The position numbers and the translations under genes were made by a program. Positions 53,275 to 59,847 of a DNA stretch of 64,000 nucleotides are shown one piece after another (position 1 is the stretch's first letter; each line of letters opens with the position of its first letter). Source of the DNA: CAMTUW01 sp947085035. Lineage in GTDB: Bacteria > Actinomycetota > Coriobacteriia > Anaerosomatales > PHET01. The notes under the pieces are model-generated. The model saw nothing but the letters and a program-made list of their open reading frames with translations. It ran no database searches and was not told the DNA's origin. The stretch covers positions 62,001-126,000 of the forward strand of contig CAMTUW010000015.1 in assembly GCA_947085035.1 (NCBI GenBank), in the 5' to 3' direction.

Positions 53275-53344
53275 GTTCTTCTCTCCTTGTTGTCACGCAG
53301 CTCGGGCGATTCGCCGACTGCATACGGATTGAAACAGCGGGTAT

Positions 53345-53863
53345 CTACGCAGCCTTCTGTGTGGCGATCGCATCCAGAACGGTCGCAAACGCACGAGCCG
53401 GACCAGAGAGTACGCGAACGGTGCCGGTGAGCGGGTTTTGCATCGTGCCCAGTAGTTTGGCGATGAGCTCCTCGCGCGTGGGCAGCGTCGCAAGCATCTT
53501 GACGCCTTCGACACCGACGACTCGGCTCTGAACGATGCCGCCCTTGAGTTCGAGTGCTTTGTGCACCTTGGCGAAGGCGGCCAGCGCCTTGGCAGGAGCG
53601 ACAGGATCCGCCTCGATGAAGACGAACGCCGTGGGACCCGCAAGAAATTCGTCGAGGTTCGGCAACGCGAGTTCGCGAATCGCGATCTCGGTGAGCGAGT
53701 TCTTGTAGACCTTGATCTCACCGCCGGCCTCACGGACCTTGACACGCAGCTCCTGCACCTCTTTGACGGTCAGGCCGCGATAGTCGGCCAAGATGACCGC
53801 TTCGGCGCCGTTGAACCGATCTTTGATCTCGCTGACGAGTCCTTCTTTGGTTACTGTAGGCAT
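53345..53863 (-). CDS. rplJ: 50S ribosomal protein L10
   Basis: 172-residue L10, the anchor for L7/L12 dimers. It starts MPTVTKEGLVSEIKDRFNGA at the ATG 53861-53863, six bases after GGAGGG; 40 upstream codons in the leader are not L10. Conserved: AVILADYRGLTVKEVQELRV and VYKNSLTEIAIREL. The L10-L12 complex should bind the leader RNA upstream to limit its own synthesis. Confidence 0.96.
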   Translation of the reverse strand: MPTVTKEGLVSEIKDRFNGAEAVILADYRGLTVKEVQELRVKVREAGGEIKVYKNSLTEIAIRELALPNLDEFLAGPTAFVFIEADPVAPAKALAAFAKVHKALELKGGIVQSRVVGVEGVKMLATLPTREELIAKLLGTMQNPLTGTVRVLSGPARAFATVLDAIATQKAA

Positions 53864-53950
53864 ACACTTCCCTCCTCTCTTCATGCACGCACCCCGAGTG
53901 ACGGGTCCACCTGGGACCAATCGAATCGGGCTGCGAGTGCGGCAGGTATC

Positions 53951-53993
53951 GAAACGAAAGCGGCCCCCGCGCCGTGAAGGCAACGGAGGCCGC
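53951..53993 (-). terminator. Attenuator hairpin of the L10 leader
   Basis: GCGGCCTCCG and CGGGGGCCGC form ten pairs (one G-U) over 14 bases, followed on the minus strand by TTTCGTTTC. It lies between the L10-binding element and rplJ, where ribosomal-protein binding could switch termination. Confidence 0.75.
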
Positions 53994-54039
53994 GAGCTAT
54001 TCTCAGCTCAGGGCGCCAATACTGCGGCACCTCATGCGA

Positions 54040-54112
54040 CCACCTCGGCGGGCGGAGCCTCACTCACTCCATTACGCCCGGGTGTACTCCGGGCACCGGC
54101 TGTCTTCGGCAG
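54040..54112 (-). ncRNA. L10_leader: L10(L12)4-binding leader RNA
   Basis: In the 329-base gap before rplJ the minus strand reads GCCGAAGACAGCCGGTGCCC, then CCCGGGCGTAATGGAG, then GGCTCCGCCCGCCGAGGTGG. The AGACAGC...GGTG half and the CCGCCGAGG half close a kink-turn-like junction that matches the conserved L10 leader as I know it. It lies between the promoter at 54151-54179 and the attenuator at 53951-53993, so it is an autoregulatory leader. Confidence 0.82.
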
Positions 54113-54150
54113 CGGATCGTACGTGCTATGGATTTATCAAACGGACACGC

Positions 54151-54179
54151 ATTCTGAAGACCTGCGCCGCGTGTGTCAA
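54151..54179 (-). promoter_or_regulatory. Sigma-A promoter of rplJL
   Basis: TTGACA (54174-54179, perfect), 17 bases, CAGAAT (54151-54156) on the minus strand, just after the rplA stop and upstream of the L10 leader. Confidence 0.8.
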
Positions 54180-54192
54180 GCGCCAGAGCAGT

Positions 54193-54900
54193 CTATCCTT
54201 CGAGCAGGTTGCGCTGCACGCTCGAATCGACTTTGATACCGGGACCCATCGTGCTGGCGATAGTGATCGACTTGAGGTACCTGCCCTTGGCGGATGCCGG
54301 TTTCACCCTGACGATCTCATCCAGCAGTGTGGCGTAGTTCTCAAGGAGCTGCTTCTCGTCGAAGGAAGCGCGGCCCATAGGCACGTGCGCGATTCCGAAC
54401 TTGTCCGCGCGGTACTCGACGCGTCCGGCCTTGAGCTCGGTGACGATCTGGGCGACGTTGTTGGTCACTGTTCCGAGCTTGGGGTTCGGCATGAGGCTGC
54501 GAGGGCCCAGAATCTTGCCCAGCTTGCCCACTTTGCCCATCATGTCGGGCGTCGCGACGGCGGCGTCAAAATCAAGGAAACCAGCTTGGATCTGGGCGAC
54601 GAGGTCATCGGAGCCCACAACGTCCGCCCCGGCGAGTTCGGCCTCACGGGCCTTCTCACCCTCGGCGAAGACCACGACACGCACTTCCTTGCCGGTACCA
54701 TGCGGGAGCGAGACGCTGCCGCGCACCTGCTGATCCGCCTGGCGCGTATCAACGCCGAGGCGGAAATGAACCTCGACGGTTTCATCGAACTTCGCGGTGC
54801 TGCACTCCTTGACGAGCTTCACCGCTTCGAGCGGGTGGTACAGGCGCAAGGACTCGATCTTCGCGCGTGACGCGTTGTAGTTCTTGCCGTGCTTAGCCAT
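54193..54900 (-). CDS. rplA: 50S ribosomal protein L1
   Basis: 235-residue L1 of the mobile stalk that guides E-site tRNA out. It has HGKNYNASRAKIESLRLYHP, FRLGVDTRQADQQVRGSVSL, LPHGTGKEVRVVVFAEGEKA and the conserved KFGIAHVPMGRASFDEKQL. It is 102 bases after rplK. Confidence 0.97.
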   Translation of the reverse strand: MAKHGKNYNASRAKIESLRLYHPLEAVKLVKECSTAKFDETVEVHFRLGVDTRQADQQVRGSVSLPHGTGKEVRVVVFAEGEKAREAELAGADVVGSDDLVAQIQAGFLDFDAAVATPDMMGKVGKLGKILGPRSLMPNPKLGTVTNNVAQIVTELKAGRVEYRADKFGIAHVPMGRASFDEKQLLENYATLLDEIVRVKPASAKGRYLKSITIASTMGPGIKVDSSVQRNLLEG

Positions 54901-54984
54901 TCTCTTCTCCTCCTGTGGTCAGTAGCGGGCTGCCCTCCAGGGCCGCCCTCCCACGTACTTGCGTCCGCTGTAGAATCGCGGATC

Positions 54985-55003
54985 GAACCCATGTCATGGG
55001 TTC
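54985..55003 (-). repeat. Hairpin at the 3' end of rplK
   Basis: GAACCCAT-GTC-ATGGGTTC, a perfect eight-pair stem with a three-base loop, starts at the rplK stop codon in the 102-base rplK-rplA spacer. It could stabilise or process the mRNA, or be part of an L1-binding site. Confidence 0.5.
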
Positions 55004-55428
55004 TAGTCTGCGACCTCGATGCCCATGGAACGAGCCGTACCAGCGATGATGCGCATTCCCGCCTCGATATCGTTGGCATTGAGGTCAGGCATCTTCGTCT
55101 CGGCGATCTCACGGAGCTGTGCGCTCGTGACCGTCGCGACTTTCGTACGGTTCGGTGCGTCCGAGCCGCTCTCGATCCCTGTCGCCATCTTCAGCAACAC
55201 TGCTGCCGGTGGCGTTTTGATGATGTAGGTGATGGACCGGTCCTCGTAGACGGTGATCTCCACCGGGAGGATCGTGCCGTTCCTGTCCTGCGTGTCGGCG
55301 TTGAACGCCTGGCAGAACTGCATGATGTTGACTTGGTGCTGACCGAGTGCAGGACCGACGGGAGGAGCAGGGTTGGCCTGTCCGCCCTTGATCTGCAACT
55401 TGATGAAGCCCACTACCTTCTTGGCCAT
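55003..55428 (-). CDS. rplK: 50S ribosomal protein L11
   Basis: 141-residue L11 of the GTPase-associated centre. It has FIKLQIKGGQANPAPPVGPA, LGQHQVNIMQFCQAFNADTQ and ALRSGIF-type C-terminal RNA-binding sequence (PDLNANDIEAGMRIIAGTAR). The proline-rich N-terminal turn that thiopeptides contact is normal. It is preceded by a 130-base spacer after nusG with a TCCCGGG/CCCGGGG stem. Confidence 0.97.
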   Translation of the reverse strand: MAKKVVGFIKLQIKGGQANPAPPVGPALGQHQVNIMQFCQAFNADTQDRNGTILPVEITVYEDRSITYIIKTPPAAVLLKMATGIESGSDAPNRTKVATVTSAQLREIAETKMPDLNANDIEAGMRIIAGTARSMGIEVAD

Positions 55429-55558
55429 CTCAGTAAGTCCCTTGCTTCGAGCGATCGTCTCCGACCGCGCACGTGTCGTCTATCAGAAAACGGCTCCACG
55501 AGAAGCGTCCTGTCCCGGGTCCACTCCCGGGGAAGGCGCGAGGCCGGTAACTGGCTAC

Positions 55559-56089
55559 TTATACCCGAGCGACTTGGGCGAACTCCAGCTCGACGGGCGT
55601 CTCCCTACCGAAAATGGTGACCATGACTCTGAGGGTCGACTTGTCGATATTGACCTCCGCGATGGTTCCATCGAACTCCGCAAAGGGACCTGAGGTCACC
55701 TTTACGTTCATTCCTTCGATGAACTCGGTGGTCGTCTTGGCCTTGGGACCCACTTGCGTCCGCTTCATGATCCGATTGAACTCATCGCGCGACAGCGGCA
55801 CCGGCTTGCCTTGACTGCCCACGAAGCCCGTGACTCCCGGGGTGTTTCGCACCACGTACCAGGACTCGTCGTCGAGTTCCGTCTGGACGAGGATGTAGCC
55901 GGGAAAGACCTTCTTCTCGGAAGTGACCCTCCGGCCGCCCTCCTTGATGTCGGTCACGGTCTCGGTCGGAATCTTCACATCGAAGATCTTCTCCTGCATT
56001 CCCATCGACTCGATGCGGTGCAGCAGGTTCATCCGGACCTTGTTCTCGTACCCGGAGTATGTGTGTATTACGTACCAGCGCTTTGCCAT
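55559..56089 (-). CDS. nusG: Transcription elongation factor NusG
   Basis: 176-residue NusG. It starts MAKRWYVIHTYSGYENKVRM at the ATG 56087-56089; eight upstream codons overlap secE. The NGN domain includes VFPGYILVQTELDDESWYVV and the C-terminal KOW domain GMNVKVTSGPFAEFDGTIAE. The lack of the long acidic N-terminal extension of many actinobacterial NusG proteins is notable. It is two bases after secE. Confidence 0.96.
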   Translation of the reverse strand: MAKRWYVIHTYSGYENKVRMNLLHRIESMGMQEKIFDVKIPTETVTDIKEGGRRVTSEKKVFPGYILVQTELDDESWYVVRNTPGVTGFVGSQGKPVPLSRDEFNRIMKRTQVGPKAKTTTEFIEGMNVKVTSGPFAEFDGTIAEVNIDKSTLRVMVTIFGRETPVELEFAQVARV

Positions 56090-56091
56090 GT

Positions 56092-56385
56092 TCAGTTGCC
56101 AATCCCAGACCACAGCTCGAGCGCCTTAACGACGAGCGTATCGATGATAAGAGTGAAGAACACGAAGAAGGTCAGAGTGACCACGACCACAACGCTTGAG
56201 TTGAGGACTTCGGTGCGGTTGGGCCACACCACGCGCTTCATCTCGGATCGAACATCACGGATGTACTGAGCAAGACGCGCGAAAACGTTCGGCTTCTTCG
56301 TTCCTGATGTCTTCGCCGTCTTTGACCCGGAGCCGGATTTCGCGGGCTTCCCGGTGTCGACGACGCTTGTCTTGGCCATGTGCAT
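56092..56385 (-). CDS. secE: Preprotein translocase subunit SecE
   Basis: 97-residue single-membrane-helix subunit clamping SecY. A polar lysine-rich N terminus is followed by FARLAQYIRDVRSEMKRVVW, the conserved amphipathic segment, then the helix SSVVVVVTLTFFVFFTLIID. I use the first ATG, eight bases after AGGA; the ATG two codons later is possible. Confidence 0.93.
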   Translation of the reverse strand: MHMAKTSVVDTGKPAKSGSGSKTAKTSGTKKPNVFARLAQYIRDVRSEMKRVVWPNRTEVLNSSVVVVVTLTFFVFFTLIIDTLVVKALELWSGIGN

Positions 56386-56397
56386 CCGTCCGTTCCT

Positions 56398-56418
56398 GCG
56401 ATTCGCATGAAGAATCGC
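56398..56418 (-). repeat. Seven-pair hairpin in the secE leader
   Basis: GCGATTC-N7-GAATCGC lies between the terminator-like hairpin and the secE ribosome-binding site. Function unknown. Confidence 0.4.
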
Positions 56419-56425
56419 TTACGCA

Positions 56426-56454
56426 ACAAACGTCGCGGCACTGTAGCCGCGACG
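56426..56454 (-). terminator. Partial terminator between tRNA-Trp and secE
   Basis: CGTCGCGGC and GCCGCGACG make nine perfect pairs over a six-base loop, followed on the minus strand by TTTGTTG. No separate secE promoter is obvious, so it probably lets some transcription through or serves RNA processing. Confidence 0.6.
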
Positions 56455-56462
56455 GTGACATC

Positions 56463-56539
56463 TGGCAGGCCAGGAGGGGCTCGAACCCCCAACATCCGGT
56501 TTTGGAGACCGGCGCTCTACCAATTGGAGCTACTGGCCT
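56463..56539 (-). tRNA. trnW: tRNA-Trp(CCA)
   Basis: Cloverleaf with acceptor AGGCCAG/CTGGCCT, D stem GCTC/GAGC, anticodon stem-loop CCGGT-CTCCAAA-ACCGG (anticodon CCA), T arm GGGGG-TTCGAGC-CCCTC and discriminator G. The terminal CCA is encoded (56463-56465). It sits between rpmG and secE, its common location. Confidence 0.96.
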
Positions 56540-56560
56540 GCATCGGTTGCCACGCTGTGA

Positions 56561-56710
56561 CTAACGGGTTTCCTTGTGCACAGTGTGGGTCTTGCACCAC
56601 TTGCAGTACTTCTTGTACTCGATGCGCTCAGGATTGTTCTGCTTGTTCTTATTGGTGGTGTAGTTGCGGCGCTTGCACTCCGTGCAGGCCAGCGTCACCA
56701 GCGTTCGCAT
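56561..56710 (-). CDS. rpmG: 50S ribosomal protein L33 (zinc-binding type)
   Basis: 49-residue L33. It reads MRTLVTLACTECKRRNYTTN, then KQNNPERIEYKKYCKWCKTH. Two CxxC pairs (CTEC and CKWC) bind zinc. The ATG at 56708-56710 follows AAGGAGG. It leads the rpmG-trnW-secE-nusG unit behind a strong promoter. Confidence 0.96.
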   Translation of the reverse strand: MRTLVTLACTECKRRNYTTNKNKQNNPERIEYKKYCKWCKTHTVHKETR

Positions 56711-56762
56711 TGGTCCTCCTTGAGGCCGCGCCTATAAGAATCGAGGCGGGGCGCGGTAGGGC

Positions 56763-56792
56763 ACTCTAGCACCCGGTTTTCTTCTCTGTCAA
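56763..56792 (-). promoter_or_regulatory. Sigma-A promoter of rpmG-trnW-secE-nusG
   Basis: TTGACA (56787-56792, perfect), 18 bases, TAGAGT (56763-56768) on the minus strand, 53 bases before rpmG. It begins 26 bases after the tuf terminator stem. Confidence 0.82.
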
Positions 56793-56817
56793 ACTCCATC
56801 GCTTGGGAATCTGAGCG

Positions 56818-56849
56818 AAACGGGGCCCGACACCGGATGCCGGGCCCCG
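56818..56849 (-). terminator. Terminator of tuf
   Basis: CGGGGCCCG and CGGGCCCCG form nine perfect pairs over an 11-base loop, followed on the minus strand by TTTCGCTC, 23 bases after the tuf stop. Confidence 0.78.
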
Positions 56850-56871
56850 CAATCGCGTCAGCGCGCGATAC

Positions 56872-58059
56872 CTACTTGAGGATCTTCGTCACACGACCTG
56901 AGCCAACGGTGCGGCCGCCCTCGCGAATCGCGAAACGCAGACCGTCTTCCATGGCGATCGGCTGGATCAGCTCACCGCGGATCTCAACGTTGTCGCCAGG
57001 CATGACCATCTCGGTGCCCTCGGGCAGGTGAGCCACACCGGTCACGTCGGTGGTCCGGAAGTAGAACTGCGGACGGTAGCCGTCGAAGAACGGAGTGTGA
57101 CGTCCGCCCTCTTCCTTGGTCAGGATGTAGACCTGACCCATGAACTCCGTGTGCGGGGTGACTGAGCCGGGCTTGCAGAGAACCTGGCCGCGCTCGATCT
57201 CGGTGCGGGCGATACCGCGGAGCAGGACCCCGACGTTGTCGCCGGCCTGAGCCTCATCGAGGAGCTTGCGAAACATCTCGACTCCGGTGACGACCGTCTT
57301 CTTGGTCGCCTCGTGGATACCAACGATCTCGACCTCGTCGCTGACCTTGACCACGCCGCGCTCGATTCGACCGGTTGCCACGGTGCCACGACCGGTGATG
57401 GTGAAGACGTCTTCGATGGCCATGAGGAACGGCTTGTCGATCTCACGCTCCGGCATGGGGATGTATGAGTCAATGGCTGCCATGAGCTCGTCGATCTTGC
57501 CGAGCCACGCCTCGTCGCCCTCGAGCGCCTTGAGCGCGGAACCCTGGATGATCGGGATGTCGTCGCCCGGGAACTCGTACTCGCTGAGCAACTCGCGGAC
57601 TTCCATCTCGACGAGCTCGATGAGCTCGGGGTCGTCCACCATATCGCACTTGTTGAGGAACACGACCATGTGGGGAACGCCGACCTGACGAGCGAGAAGA
57701 ATGTGCTCGCGGGTCTGCGCCATCGGACCGTCAGTGGCGGCGATGACGAGAACGGCGCCGTCCATCTGCGCCGCGCCGGTGATCATGTTCTTGACATAGT
57801 CGGCGTGACCGGGGCAGTCGACGTGCGCATAGTGGCGATTCTCGGTCTGGTACTCGACGTGAGCGATGGCGATCGTGATGCCGCGCTCGCGCTCCTCGGG
57901 GGCCTTGTCGATCTGGTCGAACGGCGTGAAATCGGCGAAGCCCTTTTCGGCCTGCCGCTTCGTGATCGCCGCGGTGAGCGTGGTCTTGCCGTGGTCGACG
58001 TGACCGATGGTACCGATGTTGACATGCGGCTTAGTACGCTCGAACTTCTGCTTCGCCAT
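56872..58059 (-). CDS. tuf: Elongation factor Tu
   Basis: 395-residue GTPase delivering aminoacyl-tRNA. It has NIGTIGHVDHGKTTLTAAIT, DCPGHADYVKNMITGAAQMD and NKCDMVDDPEL, and ends GRVTKILK. It is the only tuf in the window and is placed after three tRNA genes, not in the str operon. Confidence 0.97.
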   Translation of the reverse strand: MAKQKFERTKPHVNIGTIGHVDHGKTTLTAAITKRQAEKGFADFTPFDQIDKAPEERERGITIAIAHVEYQTENRHYAHVDCPGHADYVKNMITGAAQMDGAVLVIAATDGPMAQTREHILLARQVGVPHMVVFLNKCDMVDDPELIELVEMEVRELLSEYEFPGDDIPIIQGSALKALEGDEAWLGKIDELMAAIDSYIPMPEREIDKPFLMAIEDVFTITGRGTVATGRIERGVVKVSDEVEIVGIHEATKKTVVTGVEMFRKLLDEAQAGDNVGVLLRGIARTEIERGQVLCKPGSVTPHTEFMGQVYILTKEEGGRHTPFFDGYRPQFYFRTTDVTGVAHLPEGTEMVMPGDNVEIRGELIQPIAMEDGLRFAIREGGRTVGSGRVTKILK

Positions 58060-58187
58060 GAGTCTCCTCCTTCGGGGACCTGATGGACCGGGCCTTTCGC
58101 CCTTTCGGCCCGTGTCTCGAAACCTTCTTCGTATTGCTTTCGCGAGCTATGTTCGCGATAAGCGCCGATGTTGCGGCGCGTGTTGCC

Positions 58188-58264
58188 TGGTAGCGGTGGC
58201 TGGACTCGAACCAGCGACGCCACGGGTATGAACCGTGTGCTCTAACCAACTGAGCTACACCGCC
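58188..58264 (-). tRNA. trnM: tRNA-Met(CAU), elongator type
   Basis: Acceptor GGCGGTG/CACCGCT, D arm AGCTC/GAGC, anticodon stem-loop CACGG-TTCATAC-CCGTG, T arm CTGG-TTCGAGT-CCAG, CCA encoded. The anticodon stem lacks the three G-C pairs of initiators and position 1 pairs as G-U, so it is read as elongator. An isoleucine tRNA with lysidine-modified CAU cannot be fully excluded. Confidence 0.9.
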
Positions 58265-58304
58265 GAGACGCCCGGAGCGAACCAGTCCGGACTGTCGGAA
58301 TCAA

Positions 58305-58380
<76 letters not shown>

Positions 58381-58414
58381 GCAGACCACGCGAGCAGAAC
58401 TCGCGACAGAATCA

Positions 58415-58499
58415 TGGTGGGGGCGGATGGATTCGAACCATCGTAGGCGTAGCCAACGGGTTTACAGCCCGTCCCCTTTAGCCACTCGGGCACACCCCC
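58415..58499 (-). tRNA. trnY: tRNA-Tyr(GUA)
   Basis: Class II tRNA: acceptor GGGGGTG, anticodon loop CTGTAAA (anticodon GTA) on an ACGGG/CCCGT stem, long variable arm (TTGGCTACGCCTACG region) and T arm GATGG-TTCGAAT-CCATC, CCA encoded. Confidence 0.95.
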
Positions 58500-58582
58500 A
58501 TACGACAAAAAATAGAACTTCTGTACGCTTTTCAAGTTGCACGACAAGAAGGTGCTCTGGACAAAGTCAAGAGCAGGAAGGG

Positions 58583-58612
58583 ATGTTACTCCATCGCCAA
58601 GAGGCGTGTCAA
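58583..58612 (-). promoter_or_regulatory. Sigma-A promoter of trnY-trnT-trnM-tuf
   Basis: TTGACA (58607-58612, perfect), 18 bases, TAACAT (58583-58588) on the minus strand, 84 bases before tRNA-Tyr. No terminator is visible before tuf, so EF-Tu probably shares this transcript. Confidence 0.75.
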
Positions 58613-58658
58613 CGACAGACACGGTGCCGGGCGTAGCCACCCGTACTCGAAGCACCAC

Positions 58659-59279
58659 TCAGCGAGACAGCGTCGACATCACCGGTCCAACGTGCTTGAT
58701 GCCACTCACTGCAGCGTCGATATCACTTCGGGGTACGAGCCGGAACCACGCGGGTGGACCCTCGATCACGACAGGACGCGGAGCATAACGCTCGAAGTTA
58801 CGCTCGAACCACTCAGCAGTCGCCCTCATCGGCAGCACGACGAGTTGATCGGCGTCGACGGCAAGCTCTGAGAAGAAGACCTCGTCGGGCTCCTCGAACA
58901 GCGCGGCCACCTCGTCTTCCGGTTGTGAGATGACGATACGGTAGTAGTACAGGTCATCTGCAGACGACTCGATCATCCAGCCCGGCTCTCGCGTCGCCGC
59001 GTTGGCAACCGCTTCGAAAGCATAGGCATCGGTAGCGGCACGGTAGAAGGTCAGGGCTCTATCGGCGATGCGACGCGGGTCGGTTCCGAAGTACGGATCA
59101 GGTTTGACCTTGATGCGCCACTGGGCGCCTTGCCATGCATGCACGATATCAACTGAGCGTCCACCGAAGGAATGCAACCCGCCGGTACAGTGGACCTCGA
59201 CTTTGCCCTGCCGCTGAAGCCAGCGGCTGAGTATTCTTTCCGCAACGTGCTGCAACAGCACCGGACCAGCGGCCTTCAT
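58659..59279 (-). CDS. Hypothetical protein, 206 residues
   Basis: I do not recognise this family. The N-terminal third has a helix (LLQHVAERILSRWLQRQGKV) then GGRSVDIVHAWQGAQWRIKV with K-P-D, a pattern of Asp followed by a K-x-K strand that faintly recalls restriction-endonuclease-like folds with a missing Glu. The middle is acidic (QPEDEVAALFEEPDEVFFSE). No membrane helix, signal peptide or metal-cysteine motif. It is 25 bases downstream of the cyclic-nucleotide-binding gene and probably co-transcribed with it. Confidence 0.75.
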   Translation of the reverse strand: MKAAGPVLLQHVAERILSRWLQRQGKVEVHCTGGLHSFGGRSVDIVHAWQGAQWRIKVKPDPYFGTDPRRIADRALTFYRAATDAYAFEAVANAATREPGWMIESSADDLYYYRIVISQPEDEVAALFEEPDEVFFSELAVDADQLVVLPMRATAEWFERNFERYAPRPVVIEGPPAWFRLVPRSDIDAAVSGIKHVGPVMSTLSR

Positions 59280-59304
59280 CGATTAGTCTCCTCTTGGGGA
59301 ATGC

Positions 59305-59718
59305 TCATCGGCCGAGACGTTCGTCAGCGACTCGCAGCCGTCGACTCAGCACCTCAAGCAGTTTCACGGCGATTGAGGGGTAACGCTCAAGCAGCGCCTT
59401 GAAGTCCCAACTCGACAGCATGAGACATTCCGTCTGCTCGATAGCCTTGATCGTAGCCGACCGCGGCGCTTGATCCAACAGGGACATCTCTCCGAAGAAA
59501 TCACCCTTCCCGAACGCGCCAAGAGACTTCCCGTCGCGCAGAATCTCGACACGCCCCTCAAGTATCAGATAGAAGGCCTGTCCGGGAGTGCCCTGTGTCA
59601 CGATGATCTGTCCCGGCTGAAAGAACCCTTCTTGGGCAACCGCGGTAATCGCCTGAATCTCGTCGGCACTGCAATTGCCGAAGATGGGGACTCGCGCCAC
59701 GAACGCTTCGTGCGCCAT
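59305..59718 (-). CDS. Stand-alone cyclic-nucleotide-binding domain protein
   Basis: 137-residue protein consisting of one cNMP-binding beta-roll. FYLILEGRVEILRDGKSLGA and the phosphate-binding cassette GDFFGEMSLLDQAPRSATIK carry the Glu and Arg that contact cyclic nucleotide. No HTH, kinase or channel domain follows; a C-terminal helix (LLEVLSRRLRVADERLGR) could dimerise or bind a partner. The ATG at 59716-59718 follows GAGAGGATAGAG. It is divergent from a class III cyclase, which suggests that the two are functionally paired. Confidence 0.9.
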   Translation of the reverse strand: MAHEAFVARVPIFGNCSADEIQAITAVAQEGFFQPGQIIVTQGTPGQAFYLILEGRVEILRDGKSLGAFGKGDFFGEMSLLDQAPRSATIKAIEQTECLMLSSWDFKALLERYPSIAVKLLEVLSRRLRVADERLGR

Positions 59719-59796
59719 ATCTCTATCCTCTCCCGCATGTGACTCGCGTGCGGTCCATGTTGAAAGAGTGTACCGCAGACGAAGGCGACACCCATG

Positions 59797-59809
59797 CGTC
59801 ACAATGACG
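59797..59809. promoter_or_regulatory. Small palindrome between the divergent cNMP and cyclase genes
   Basis: CGTCA-CAA-TGACG, a five-base perfect dyad, lies 39 bases before the cyclase GTG in the 129-base divergent spacer. It could be an operator; it does not match the CRP consensus well. Confidence 0.3.
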
Positions 59810-59847
59810 TGGACACGCGAGTACTCACGGGACAGGGAGGCGGAGCC

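Noticed and set aside
59719..59847. CRP-type operator in the cyclase/cNMP divergent spacer
   Set aside because: TGTGACTCGCG has only one half of TGTGA-N6-TCACA. The second half is missing, so no CRP site is claimed.
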